Made by a program: the position numbers and the translations under genes. This document shows positions 54,248-63,113 of a stretch of DNA of 64,000 bases, in pieces. This DNA comes from Flavobacteriales bacterium. Lineage in GTDB: Bacteria > Bacteroidota > Bacteroidia > Flavobacteriales_D > Sanyastnellaceae. A model generated the notes under the pieces. The model saw nothing but the letters and a program-made list of their open reading frames with translations. It searched no databases and had not been told where the DNA came from. The stretch is from the NCBI GenBank assembly GCA_019694805.1, contig JAIBBG010000002.1:158882-222881 (forward strand). The letters run 5' to 3'. Numbering within the stretch: position 1 is the first letter of the stretch; each line of letters begins with the position of its first letter.

Positions 54248-56020
54248 TTAGGCCAGGCTGAATTTTCTTTCACCAATCTGTTGACGCCACATCGCATAGT
54301 AGAGACCTTTTTCTGCGACGAGCTTGTCATGGTTACCTACTTCTACAATTTTACCATGCTCCAAAACATAGATCCGGTCGGCATGCATAACAGTTGATAA
54401 ACGGTGCGCGATGAGGATCGTGATGATTTCTTGTTCTCTGTGAATGTCCTTCACCGTCGATGTAATTTCTTCCTCAGTCATCGAATCAAGAGCAGATGTC
54501 GCTTCATCCATGATCAATAATTGCGGTTGTCGCAACAATGCCCGTGCAATAGAAAGGCGTTGTTTTTCGCCTCCGGAAATTTTGATTCCTCCTTCACCAA
54601 TGACAGTGTGAATGCCATTTTCAGCCCTGGCAAGTAATTTCTGACACGCTGCCCGTTCCAATGCAGAAGTGATTTCATCATCGGTAGCATTGGGTTTTAC
54701 GAAGAGCATATTTTCACGAATGGTTCCCGCAAACAATTGTGTATCCTGCGTAACCATGCCGATTTTTTCCCGAAGCTGAATATGATCGATGTTTTCACCA
54801 TCCAGGTCATTGTAGTAAATGCTCCCACTTGTTGGCCTATACAAGCCAACCAATAATTTCACCATCGTCGTCTTGCCGCTTCCTGATGGGCCGACAAACG
54901 CAATCGTTTCTCCCTTTTTGACATCAAACGAAATATCATTCACGGCATGGGTCTTCGCCGTCTTATGCCTGAATGTGACGTGGTCAAACGAAAATGCTTG
55001 GATGTCATGCAAAGCGATGGGTTGAACAGGTCTTGGCTCCGTGGGTGTGTTGAGGATGTCTTCAAAATTTTTCAGTGAAGCCTGAGCTTCACGATAGGTG
55101 GCTATCACATTACCCATTTCCTGGAGTGGTCCGAAAATGAAGAAACTGTAAAACATCAGGGTCATCAATTGCCCCAAGGTTACTTGCTCTTTAAACAGTA
55201 AAAAATACAAGAGGAAGACAAGGCATGTGCGTAAAAAATTCACGGTAGTGCCCTGTACAAAACTCAGTGATCGGATGTACTTCACTTTTCGCAATTCCAA
55301 TCCCAGAATTTTATGGGTGACTTGATTCAAGCGTCCGATTTCTTGATCTGCGAGACCCAAACCTTTCACGAGTTCAATGTTTCGAAGCGATTCTGTGGTA
55401 CTGCCAGCAAGCGAAGTTGTTTCGCCTAAAATATTTTTCGAAATGACCTTGATTTTTTTGCTGAGTAAACTGCTAACCACCGCAAGTAGGGGAACGGTTG
55501 CCAGAAAGACCGGTGCAATGAGCCAATGAACTTTGATGGCGTAAATCACGACGAAAACAACACCGACAATACTCTGGAAAAAAATTCCGATGAAGGAAGT
55601 AATAAATCTTTCACTGTCTGCTCTTACCTTTTGGAGTTTGCCCAAAGTCTCACCAGAACGCTGATCTTCGAAAGTTTCATATGGTAATTCTAGAGAGTGT
55701 CTGATGCCGTCAGTATACATGCTCGCACCGGTGCGCTGAATGACCACGTTGGTGAAATAGTCCTGAAAATTTTTGGCGATACGACTGACCATGGCCACAC
55801 CCATGGACAGAAGAAGAAATATCAATAGATCATGCGAAAATGCCTGCCAATCCATGCCATAACTATCGCGGTGTGTCCCCAATTTGTCAATGAGTTTACC
55901 AGTGATGAGCGGGTCGAGCAATGAAAAACACTGATTGATTGCCGCCAGTGACAAGGCCAACAACAGAAGTTTGTAGGAAGGCTTTAAGTATTTCAGTAGA
56001 ATTTTTAAGTCAGAAAACAT
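54248..56020 (-). CDS. ABC transporter, fused permease and ATPase (MsbA-like)
   Basis: A 590-residue half-transporter exporter. Six membrane helices occupy about residues 1-320; the nucleotide-binding domain has Walker A GPSGSGKTTMV, Q-loop MVTQDTQLF, signature ISGGEKQRLSIARALL, Walker B LLIMDEATSALD, and H-loop IAHRLSTV. It could flip lipid A, export lipids, or act in drug efflux; sequence reading cannot decide. It is probably read from a leaderless mRNA. Confidence 0.93.
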   Translation of the reverse strand: MFSDLKILLKYLKPSYKLLLLALSLAAINQCFSLLDPLITGKLIDKLGTHRDSYGMDWQAFSHDLLIFLLLSMGVAMVSRIAKNFQDYFTNVVIQRTGASMYTDGIRHSLELPYETFEDQRSGETLGKLQKVRADSERFITSFIGIFFQSIVGVVFVVIYAIKVHWLIAPVFLATVPLLAVVSSLLSKKIKVISKNILGETTSLAGSTTESLRNIELVKGLGLADQEIGRLNQVTHKILGLELRKVKYIRSLSFVQGTTVNFLRTCLVFLLYFLLFKEQVTLGQLMTLMFYSFFIFGPLQEMGNVIATYREAQASLKNFEDILNTPTEPRPVQPIALHDIQAFSFDHVTFRHKTAKTHAVNDISFDVKKGETIAFVGPSGSGKTTMVKLLVGLYRPTSGSIYYNDLDGENIDHIQLREKIGMVTQDTQLFAGTIRENMLFVKPNATDDEITSALERAACQKLLARAENGIHTVIGEGGIKISGGEKQRLSIARALLRQPQLLIMDEATSALDSMTEEEITSTVKDIHREQEIITILIAHRLSTVMHADRIYVLEHGKIVEVGNHDKLVAEKGLYYAMWRQQIGERKFSLA

Positions 56021-56024
56021 GGCG

Positions 56025-56032
56025 CGAAATTA
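56025..56032 (-). promoter_or_regulatory. -7-like box 4 nt before the ABC exporter start
   Basis: On the minus strand, TAATTTCG, then CGCC, then ATG at 56020. TAnnTTYG at leaderless spacing. Confidence 0.4.
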
Positions 56033-56282
56033 CCTGTATGGAGGCCTCTCTGGTGTTAACATACATTATTACCGACGTAGACTTTGACCATGAGGATCGG
56101 ATTGGCTTTGTCATGCATTGGTTTTCGTCCATGAAATTCTAAACACCAATGAATACGGGTTCTCGGCCACAGAAAAGGAGCACAAACATGTGCGAAATGC
56201 TTTTGTGAGTATGCGTAATGATCCAGTAAGATTGTTCAGAAGTACTACGGTTCGTAGCAGTAATCCGACAAGATGATGGAGA

Positions 56283-58169
56283 CTAGTGATTCAAATGATG
56301 ATTTTGATACCAGTACTCAAACACAAAGAGTGAATATACCAGTGAGGTGTATTCACTTTTGTTATTCTGGTAAAAAAGGTCCACGATCGTTTTTACTGCA
56401 TCTGGTCTCAAAAATTCAACACTGCGCATGGATTTGGGATCGAGCGTAGTGATGATGAGCTCCTTGAGTTCGTTTCGCAGCCATTGTTCGAGTGGAACTT
56501 CAAAACCTCGTTTAGGGCGATTGAAAACCGTTTGAGGTAAATCTCCTGCAAATGTTTTTTGCAGCAATATTTTTCTTGATTTGTGGTCGACCTTATAAGA
56601 AACTGGGAGTGAGTTGATGAATTCAACTACACGGAAATCGAGAAATGGTGGACGCACTTCCAATGCATGTAGCATACTCATACTATCCACTTTGGTGAGC
56701 ATATCATTGGTCAGCACCAATTGCTGATCAGCACGCAACACAGAGTTGAAATCACTCGCTAAAATATCTTGAACGAACATATTGATGCGTGCGCCTTTGC
56801 GCACACTCACTTCTTGTGTCAGTAAATCTTCACAGATTTGTTCATCTGCCCATGAAGCCCAGAGTAGGTATCTTCCTTTCAATGAGAGATTCAACCCTCT
56901 GGCGTATCGTTTCAATTGACGAAATTTATTTCCTCTACTGGAAGTTCTGCTTTCTGGGAGAATGTCGATAATCGGCAATAGATATGGAAGTATTTGTTCG
57001 GTCATTCCACGGTGCAGTGAATTCCAAAGTGCAGTGTGTTTATTGTATCCACCGAGCAATTCGTCTGCACCATCTCCACTGAGCGCAACTGTGACATGTT
57101 CTTTCACTTTGCGTGATAGAATAGAGACGGCAATACCACTGGAATCGGCAAATGGTTCATCCAAATGATCCCACACAAAACGCACTTCATCGAGCATATT
57201 GGCATTGGAAATCGGAATGACTTCGTGCTTGCTTCCGATATAGTTTGCAACTTCTTTGGCAAAAGGTGTTTCATCGAGAAATGGATTGTCTTCGATGGCG
57301 ATAGAATAAGTGCGTAAGTGATGCGTGTTCTGCGATGCGATTCTTGCAACCACGGAAGAATCCATCCCACCGGACAAAAAGCAACCAACAGGAACATCCG
57401 CTTGCATTCGGCTTTTCACGGCGTCATTGAGCAAATACCTGAATTCTTCAATCACACGTGCTTCGTCTGTACGTTCGGCAGTGTCGGTGTAGGATTTGTA
57501 CCATTCCTTTTGTTGCAAGCCAGATCGAGTGGCATGTAGGTAATTTCCAGGTTCAAGCTTGAAGACTCCAGAATAGATGGAATGTGGGCCTGGTATATAA
57601 CTGAATTGTAGAAAAAGTGATAGAGAAACAATATCAATATCCTTTGGAATGTCGAAGCATTTCAACCCTTTCAATTCACTGGCAAAAAATAACGTTTCTT
57701 CACTTGAATAATACCAGAGCGGTTTTTCACCGAAGCGATCACGAGCTACGATCAACTCGTGTTCTTCAATATCCAAAAATGCGAAAGCAAAAAAGCCATT
57801 GAGCTTTTGCAGAGCTTTTTCTTTATCCCGAATCAGTAGGTGGAGCAATACTTCGGTATCACTGCTTGTTCTGAATTCACATCCTTGTTCTTGCAATTCT
57901 TTTCGCAGGATGCGGTGGTTGAATATTTCTCCGTTGAAGACCAAAGCATATCTCCCGGAACTATCCCGCATGGGTTGATTGGCTGCAGAAGACAAGTCAA
58001 GTATCTTCAAACGGTTATGTCCTAAATGGCATGTTCCCAATGAAAGGACACCGGTATCGTCAGGGCCACGATGTATCATAGCCTGCAATGCCCTGCGCAG
58101 AACTAATTCACCCGATTGATCAAAATGTTCTGTGGGTTTGTAATGAAATTCACCGGCTATTCCGCACAT
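56283..58169 (-). CDS. asnB: Asparagine synthetase (glutamine-hydrolysing)
   Basis: A 628-residue enzyme. The N-terminal class II glutaminase has Cys2 (MCGIAGEF), HRGPDDTG and NGEIFNHRILRKEL. The synthetase domain has the ATP-pyrophosphatase loop LSGGMDSSVVARIAS and ALSGDGADELLGGYNKH. It makes Asn from Asp, Gln and ATP. This longer AsnB type is also used in some surface-polysaccharide loci for amidation, but there is no such locus directly around it. Transcribed alone. Confidence 0.94.
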   Translation of the reverse strand: MCGIAGEFHYKPTEHFDQSGELVLRRALQAMIHRGPDDTGVLSLGTCHLGHNRLKILDLSSAANQPMRDSSGRYALVFNGEIFNHRILRKELQEQGCEFRTSSDTEVLLHLLIRDKEKALQKLNGFFAFAFLDIEEHELIVARDRFGEKPLWYYSSEETLFFASELKGLKCFDIPKDIDIVSLSLFLQFSYIPGPHSIYSGVFKLEPGNYLHATRSGLQQKEWYKSYTDTAERTDEARVIEEFRYLLNDAVKSRMQADVPVGCFLSGGMDSSVVARIASQNTHHLRTYSIAIEDNPFLDETPFAKEVANYIGSKHEVIPISNANMLDEVRFVWDHLDEPFADSSGIAVSILSRKVKEHVTVALSGDGADELLGGYNKHTALWNSLHRGMTEQILPYLLPIIDILPESRTSSRGNKFRQLKRYARGLNLSLKGRYLLWASWADEQICEDLLTQEVSVRKGARINMFVQDILASDFNSVLRADQQLVLTNDMLTKVDSMSMLHALEVRPPFLDFRVVEFINSLPVSYKVDHKSRKILLQKTFAGDLPQTVFNRPKRGFEVPLEQWLRNELKELIITTLDPKSMRSVEFLRPDAVKTIVDLFYQNNKSEYTSLVYSLFVFEYWYQNHHLNH

Positions 58170-58187
58170 GGTGGATGGTAGATCGTG

Positions 58188-58856
58188 TTATTTCTGTTTC
58201 ACAAAAATGTAACCGCCTTTTTTTGCTCCCCATACCTGCACTCCTTTATCATCCCAACCTTGATCCCAGCTGATCATTTTATCTTCTGAAATGGTCACTT
58301 TCGAAGTTGCCCATTTTGCACCATTGCGATCGCTTGCACAGGTTTTTTCTCCGGTTCCACCAGAAAATGTACCTGTTTTAGGATCGAAAATGAGTCTTAC
58401 TGCACATCCTTCTTTTTCAGTGATGTCTTTCGGTGAGATTTCATTGAATGCAGGATCGTCTCCTTTTTTGCCTACAAAGGACTTTTCATTCGGCACGTTG
58501 TAGATATAGCTGACGAACGATTGCTCATTCTCCTTGACAACTTTATAGATACGCACGCGGTAAGGCTCATTGGGAGTGGTGGACATCGCCTGTGCTACAA
58601 AGAGGTAGAATTCGTCCTCATCCGATGTCCAAATCGGTGTCATGGTGAGATGAATATTGAAATATGACGAATCATTTTTACTCTGATCTTCACTCGTGAA
58701 AAATCCTGTCATACATGTTTTCAGGAATTGAAAGTTGGACATCTTTCTTTGCTCTTCATGAGAAGGTGTTCCGGCAATGGCTTCTTTGCTTTTAGGATGA
58801 CATGCAGAAATCACCCATGAAAAAGATAGTAGTATGTAAAAAATATTTCGATTCAT
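58188..58856 (-). CDS. CpcT/CpeT-family lipoprotein
   Basis: A 222-residue protein with a lipoprotein signal (ILLSFSWVISAC). The domain follows the CpcT/CpeT chromophore-lyase family: MTGFFTSEDQSKNDSSYFNI, TPIWTSDEDEFYLFVAQAM, YRVRIYKV, EGCAVRLIFDPKTGTFSGGTGEKTC, and SWDQGWDDKGVQVWGAKKGGY. In cyanobacteria these attach bilins to phycobiliproteins. There are no phycobiliprotein genes here, so the role must differ; possibly binding a tetrapyrrole or lipid in the periplasm. The ATG at 58856 begins the signal; the earlier frame opening at 58931 is not needed. Confidence 0.88.
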   Translation of the reverse strand: MNRNIFYILLSFSWVISACHPKSKEAIAGTPSHEEQRKMSNFQFLKTCMTGFFTSEDQSKNDSSYFNIHLTMTPIWTSDEDEFYLFVAQAMSTTPNEPYRVRIYKVVKENEQSFVSYIYNVPNEKSFVGKKGDDPAFNEISPKDITEKEGCAVRLIFDPKTGTFSGGTGEKTCASDRNGAKWATSKVTISEDKMISWDQGWDDKGVQVWGAKKGGYIFVKQK

Positions 58857-58921
58857 AGGGGTAATTGAACGATGACAAATTGAATGGATATTCTTTATTC
58901 CCCGGAGGATACCCAAAGAAA

Positions 58922-58952
58922 AAAGCCACACGGTTATTAACCATGTGGCTTT
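58922..58952. terminator. Terminator of the 1073-aa adhesin-like gene
   Basis: AAAGCCACA/GGTT, loop ATT, AACC/TGTGGCTTT: a long stem with one mismatch and T tracts on both sides, 20 bp past the stop at 58973. Confidence 0.8.
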
Positions 58953-58972
58953 GTTTTTTTGCTGGATAAATG

Positions 58973-61900
58973 TTAACGCATCATGGTGATGACACCTTTT
59001 TTGGTGATCGTTTCACCATCGTAACCTTTGATCCTTACGATATAGTTGTATTCGCTATTCTGAACATAGTATTCACCAGAACCCTGATGATCTCCAAGCC
59101 ATACATCTTCTGGATCGGTGGATGAGTATACCTCCACACCCCATCGGTTGAAAATTTTGATATCAAATTCTCTTATGGCTCTTCCTTCCACTTTCCAGAC
59201 ATCATTCAATCCATCTCCGTTTGGAGTAAATGCAGATGGGATATAAATAATCGGCGCTGGCATAATTTCTACAGATCCTTTGTCTGTGCATCCGAGGAAA
59301 TTGGTTACATGTAGGGTTACCGTATAAGTATCGAGACCATCAAATGTATGCGCAGTGGTCAATTCATTATCATAGCTATCATCACCGAAATCCCACTCAA
59401 CAGCTGCAATTTCTTCGCGTGGCGCAGTCGTGCATTCGAAGATATAATCGTTATCCGAGAGTTTTGTTGTTGTGAAATTCGCAACAATAGGATGCACACC
59501 AACATTGATTTCTCCAGAGATCGTTTTTCCGCAGATATCGGTGGCGACAACAGAGTAGGTTGTACTCAATTCAGGATAATCAGCAAATGAACTCAAATGA
59601 GATCCATTGTTCCACTGATAGCCAAAACCACCTTCACCACCTGTGGCGAGTGACCAGATGGAAACACTGTCGCCCGGACAAATATGTTGTTCTGGTGCCA
59701 TGGTGATTTCCAAAGGAATATTTGGAATGATGATCATCACATCATCTGAAGCAGATTGTCCGCATACATCTTGCACTGAAACCTGCACCTGAGCAGTCTC
59801 AAAAGTTTGAATGCTGTAATTCTGAAGGTTACCATCTGGATTGCCATTCAACATCCACTGATAAGTAACACCACCTGATCCACCAGTGTAATTGGCAGAG
59901 AGGTTCGTCGTACTGATGCAGGATGTATTGATGTCTTCACCGAGATCAATAAAGATTTGCGGATTGTCTATTTCAATGGTCACATCATCAGATCCTTGCA
60001 CACCACACATGTCAAATGCATTGAGCGTAAGATCCGTTGTTTGAGTAAAACTGGTTGTCAGGTTTTGATTGTTGCCAATCACATTGCCATCTGCCATCCA
60101 AGAATACGTCCAGTTAGATAAATCGCCGGAGCCTCCTTCGATATCCGGTTGAAGATCGAATACAGTGTTACAGTTTCCGACATTCTGTTCTGGTATGGTG
60201 ATCACGATAGGTGGACTCAGTGTCGTGATCGTAGCCTCTGATGTAACGGTTTGTCCGCAGTTGTCAGAAACACTTACCGAAAGAACGAAAGTTGCTTCTG
60301 TCGCGACACCGCTGAAAATTTCTGTCCAGTTCCACCAATCCACAACACCGTTTACTGCCCAGGAATACGAATATCCCCAACTAACAAATCCACCGGATAC
60401 GTTGGCGTCAGCGGTATATGCTTCATTACATCCAACAGTCAATGGGGCATCAAGTGAAACAATCAAAGCTGGAGCATTCACATCTATTTGAAGGCTATCC
60501 GTCGCTGTGAAACCGCATTCATCAGTGATATCCACGTAGATCATGCCTGCATTCCAAGATGAAATACTCAGTGAATTATCAGTGTCCCACAAATTGTTGC
60601 CCTGATCATCGGAGTAGCTGTAATTGTAAGGGGCAACTCCTCCATTTACCACGGCAAAAACGTCACCGAATTCATCACAATCCAATGGAAGAATATTGTT
60701 CTGATCGACAAAATCTACTGTAAGTGTTGGAACCACAAGAACGTTCACGATAAACTGTGCATCGTCACTCGGCATACCGCAAGTATCACTCACCGTAAGG
60801 AAGTAGGTTGTCGTATTGGCAGGCGTCACATCTATGGTTTCTGTATTTTCACCCGTACTCCAATCGTAATGGTAAACGGCATAACCGCCGGTTATAATTG
60901 GTTCCAATGTTTGCGTTTCGCCTGAGCAGATTTCATAATCCACACCTTCAACAACCAATGGCTCTGCGATATCCTGAATAACGAAATCGAAGTTCGAAGA
61001 AAGCAATGACTCACCGCATTCAGCGATGTTTTCAATTTCAATGTGAACGGTCTCCATTCCTTCTGCAAGTCCATCGGCAAACGCGTCAATAAAGACGGAC
61101 ACAGTCATGACACCGGGTTCAAAGACGACAGAGTCGGGCAGAAGGGTGTAGTCAACTCCATTCTCTGCAGTTCCTGAGTATCCGAGGTAGGCTACGAGTT
61201 GTGTATTTGGATTGCCACTTTCAGGTCTTTCAAAAACGAGGTAACCATCACCACAGTTTTCAAACATGGTATTTCCATCAGGTCCGGAAACGTCGAGATT
61301 CAGTGTTGCCTGAACCACCAAGTTACTGGAGAATGAATCACGTTGAAGGAATACGGCAGAGTCAAAACCGCTGTCGTTGGCGTCACAAACAGCAAGCTTG
61401 ATGTGATAGGTTTGACCACATTGAACAATGGCTAAAGCAGTCAACACATCAGTATATCCGTCAAATTGCATGTAGTATGGATCATTGAACCAAGGTGCAG
61501 CTGCATCCTGAGGCCAAGGGAAACTGCTGTCAGGATCACTGTCCTGATTGTAGAGATCACAGTTGTCGCAAGGACCTGCATTACCAGATCCGTTGTTGAT
61601 GGTATTGATACCCACTGGCGTAGTTCCATCCGGCAGCAAAGCGATGTTGATCGAGTTGTTGGAATAAGTACCATTGATGCCAGGTCCGCTGATGAAGAAG
61701 CCGAAAACGTCATTGAAACCGGATTCAGCGTAAAAATCATATTCTTCAGAAGCCCATACATAGTTGAATCGAAGCGTATCACCCAGTGGCACAAAATCAA
61801 ATTCAATGATTACCCAATCGTTCACTGAATTACCTCCATTGGCTTGAACGAAACTCACCAAGTCGGGATCTGTTCCTGCCCAAGTACCGGTACCAGGACC

Positions 61901-62194
61901 TGAGTGGCTGGTTTCAGTATTTGGACCTACCGCACCGGCAGCATCTCCCGATGACATCAAAAAGCCACTCGGGATACCCATGTTACAGCTTGGGGCTTCA
62001 AAACCACCAACTGCAGTGCTGCTAACAGCGGCTGTACCGGTGTTGAATGTAACGTTTGAAACTGTCACATTAACCCCCAAAAGCACATCCTGAACATACT
62101 GCTCAACGGTCATATTGCTGGTGACGGTCATTTGCGCATGTGCTGTAGTGAAGAACAGGAGCGCAAAACTGAGAACTTGTAGTTTTTTCATCAT
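58973..62194 (-). CDS. Adhesin-like T9SS cargo: choice-of-anchor L, Calx-beta, Ig-like repeats, gliding-type C-terminal domain
   Basis: A 1073-residue surface protein. After the signal peptide (LSFALLFFTTAHA) comes a choice-of-anchor L domain (VEQYVQDVLLGVNVTVSNVT, GPGTGTWAGTDPDL), then a Calx-beta-like part (TVHIEIENIAECGES). Six PKD/Ig-like repeats of about 75-90 residues follow, each marked by D-x-C-G (DTCGMPSDD, DECGFTATD, DNCGQTVTS, DMCGVQGSD, DVCGQSASD, DICGKTISG). The end is a gliding-motility-associated type B sorting domain (FTPNGDGLNDVWKVEG, FNRWGVEVYSS). A double ATG makes the start 62194 or 62191. Likely a surface adhesin; the ligand is unknown. Confidence 0.92.
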   Translation of the reverse strand: MMKKLQVLSFALLFFTTAHAQMTVTSNMTVEQYVQDVLLGVNVTVSNVTFNTGTAAVSSTAVGGFEAPSCNMGIPSGFLMSSGDAAGAVGPNTETSHSGPGTGTWAGTDPDLVSFVQANGGNSVNDWVIIEFDFVPLGDTLRFNYVWASEEYDFYAESGFNDVFGFFISGPGINGTYSNNSINIALLPDGTTPVGINTINNGSGNAGPCDNCDLYNQDSDPDSSFPWPQDAAAPWFNDPYYMQFDGYTDVLTALAIVQCGQTYHIKLAVCDANDSGFDSAVFLQRDSFSSNLVVQATLNLDVSGPDGNTMFENCGDGYLVFERPESGNPNTQLVAYLGYSGTAENGVDYTLLPDSVVFEPGVMTVSVFIDAFADGLAEGMETVHIEIENIAECGESLLSSNFDFVIQDIAEPLVVEGVDYEICSGETQTLEPIITGGYAVYHYDWSTGENTETIDVTPANTTTYFLTVSDTCGMPSDDAQFIVNVLVVPTLTVDFVDQNNILPLDCDEFGDVFAVVNGGVAPYNYSYSDDQGNNLWDTDNSLSISSWNAGMIYVDITDECGFTATDSLQIDVNAPALIVSLDAPLTVGCNEAYTADANVSGGFVSWGYSYSWAVNGVVDWWNWTEIFSGVATEATFVLSVSVSDNCGQTVTSEATITTLSPPIVITIPEQNVGNCNTVFDLQPDIEGGSGDLSNWTYSWMADGNVIGNNQNLTTSFTQTTDLTLNAFDMCGVQGSDDVTIEIDNPQIFIDLGEDINTSCISTTNLSANYTGGSGGVTYQWMLNGNPDGNLQNYSIQTFETAQVQVSVQDVCGQSASDDVMIIIPNIPLEITMAPEQHICPGDSVSIWSLATGGEGGFGYQWNNGSHLSSFADYPELSTTYSVVATDICGKTISGEINVGVHPIVANFTTTKLSDNDYIFECTTAPREEIAAVEWDFGDDSYDNELTTAHTFDGLDTYTVTLHVTNFLGCTDKGSVEIMPAPIIYIPSAFTPNGDGLNDVWKVEGRAIREFDIKIFNRWGVEVYSSTDPEDVWLGDHQGSGEYYVQNSEYNYIVRIKGYDGETITKKGVITMMR

Positions 62195-62355
62195 AATTTA
62201 GAATCCGGTAGCAATGAGATGACGCACAGTTCTTGTGATTCGTTGCATCAAACCTGTATGAACAATGTTAAAAATATCAACGAGTCCAAACTGCCGTTAA
62301 GGTGAGTCGCGAATTTACAAAATAATTGGCCATCAGAACATTGTATTTTTCGCCC

Positions 62356-63069
62356 ATGCAGCTATCTTATCAACCGGATCCCATGGGAATGGCAGTCATG
62401 GATTATTTGAAGTCCGGAGTGGATAAACCCATTCGGATCTGGATCAACGATGTAGAGGAACCTTTGCTCTACCCTTCGGTTTTTTTTCGGAGTGGGAATG
62501 AGTTGCCGGAAATCGAAAAGACTGCATTATCTGTCACCAAAGGCAAAGTGCTCGATGTGGGTGCAGGTGCCGGCTGTCATAGCCTCGAGTTGATTTCCCG
62601 CCATTTGGAAGTGGTTTCCATCGAGAAATCCAGTAAACTATGCGATGTCATGAAAATCCGAGGGTTGCACCATGTGGTAAATCAGGATGTCATGGATTAT
62701 CATCAAGGAGGTTTTGACACCATTCTGCTACTCATGAATGGCTTTGGAATCGCCGGTACCGAAGATCATTTGGTTGATTTTCTGACTCACCTGAAGGCCT
62801 TGCTGAATCCTGGCGGTCAGATTGTTGGCGAGTCCACAGATATTTTTTACATGATCGAACAAAAGCCGGCTATGCGGGAGATCGACCTGGCTGCCGGTTA
62901 CTATGGTGAAGTGAACTTCAAACTGCGTTATCAAAATGAAGAAGCGGTATTGAAATGGCTCTATGCAGATGAGTTCTTGCTTGAAGCTATAGCGGGTGAA
63001 GCTGGTTTGAATTTTGAAATCCTGGATCGTGGTCCAGACTATAATTTTTTATGTCGCTTGTCAGTCTGA
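62356..63069 (+). CDS. Class I SAM-dependent methyltransferase
   Basis: A 237-residue enzyme. Motif I is VLDVGAGAGCHSLEL, motif II acid VVSIEKSSKL, and motif IV region FDTILLLMNGFGIAGTEDHLVDFL. Substrate unknown. The ATG at 62356 is preferred over a TTG at 62326. A promoter-like TATTTTTC lies exactly 4 nt before the ATG, one mismatch from the leaderless class. It precedes the Gfo/Idh gene by 44 bp. Confidence 0.87.
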   Translation: MQLSYQPDPMGMAVMDYLKSGVDKPIRIWINDVEEPLLYPSVFFRSGNELPEIEKTALSVTKGKVLDVGAGAGCHSLELISRHLEVVSIEKSSKLCDVMKIRGLHHVVNQDVMDYHQGGFDTILLLMNGFGIAGTEDHLVDFLTHLKALLNPGGQIVGESTDIFYMIEQKPAMREIDLAAGYYGEVNFKLRYQNEEAVLKWLYADEFLLEAIAGEAGLNFEILDRGPDYNFLCRLSV

Positions 63070-63113
63070 AATAGCACCCGGTACTGCGATATTTGCCGCC
63101 GAAATTTCTAACT

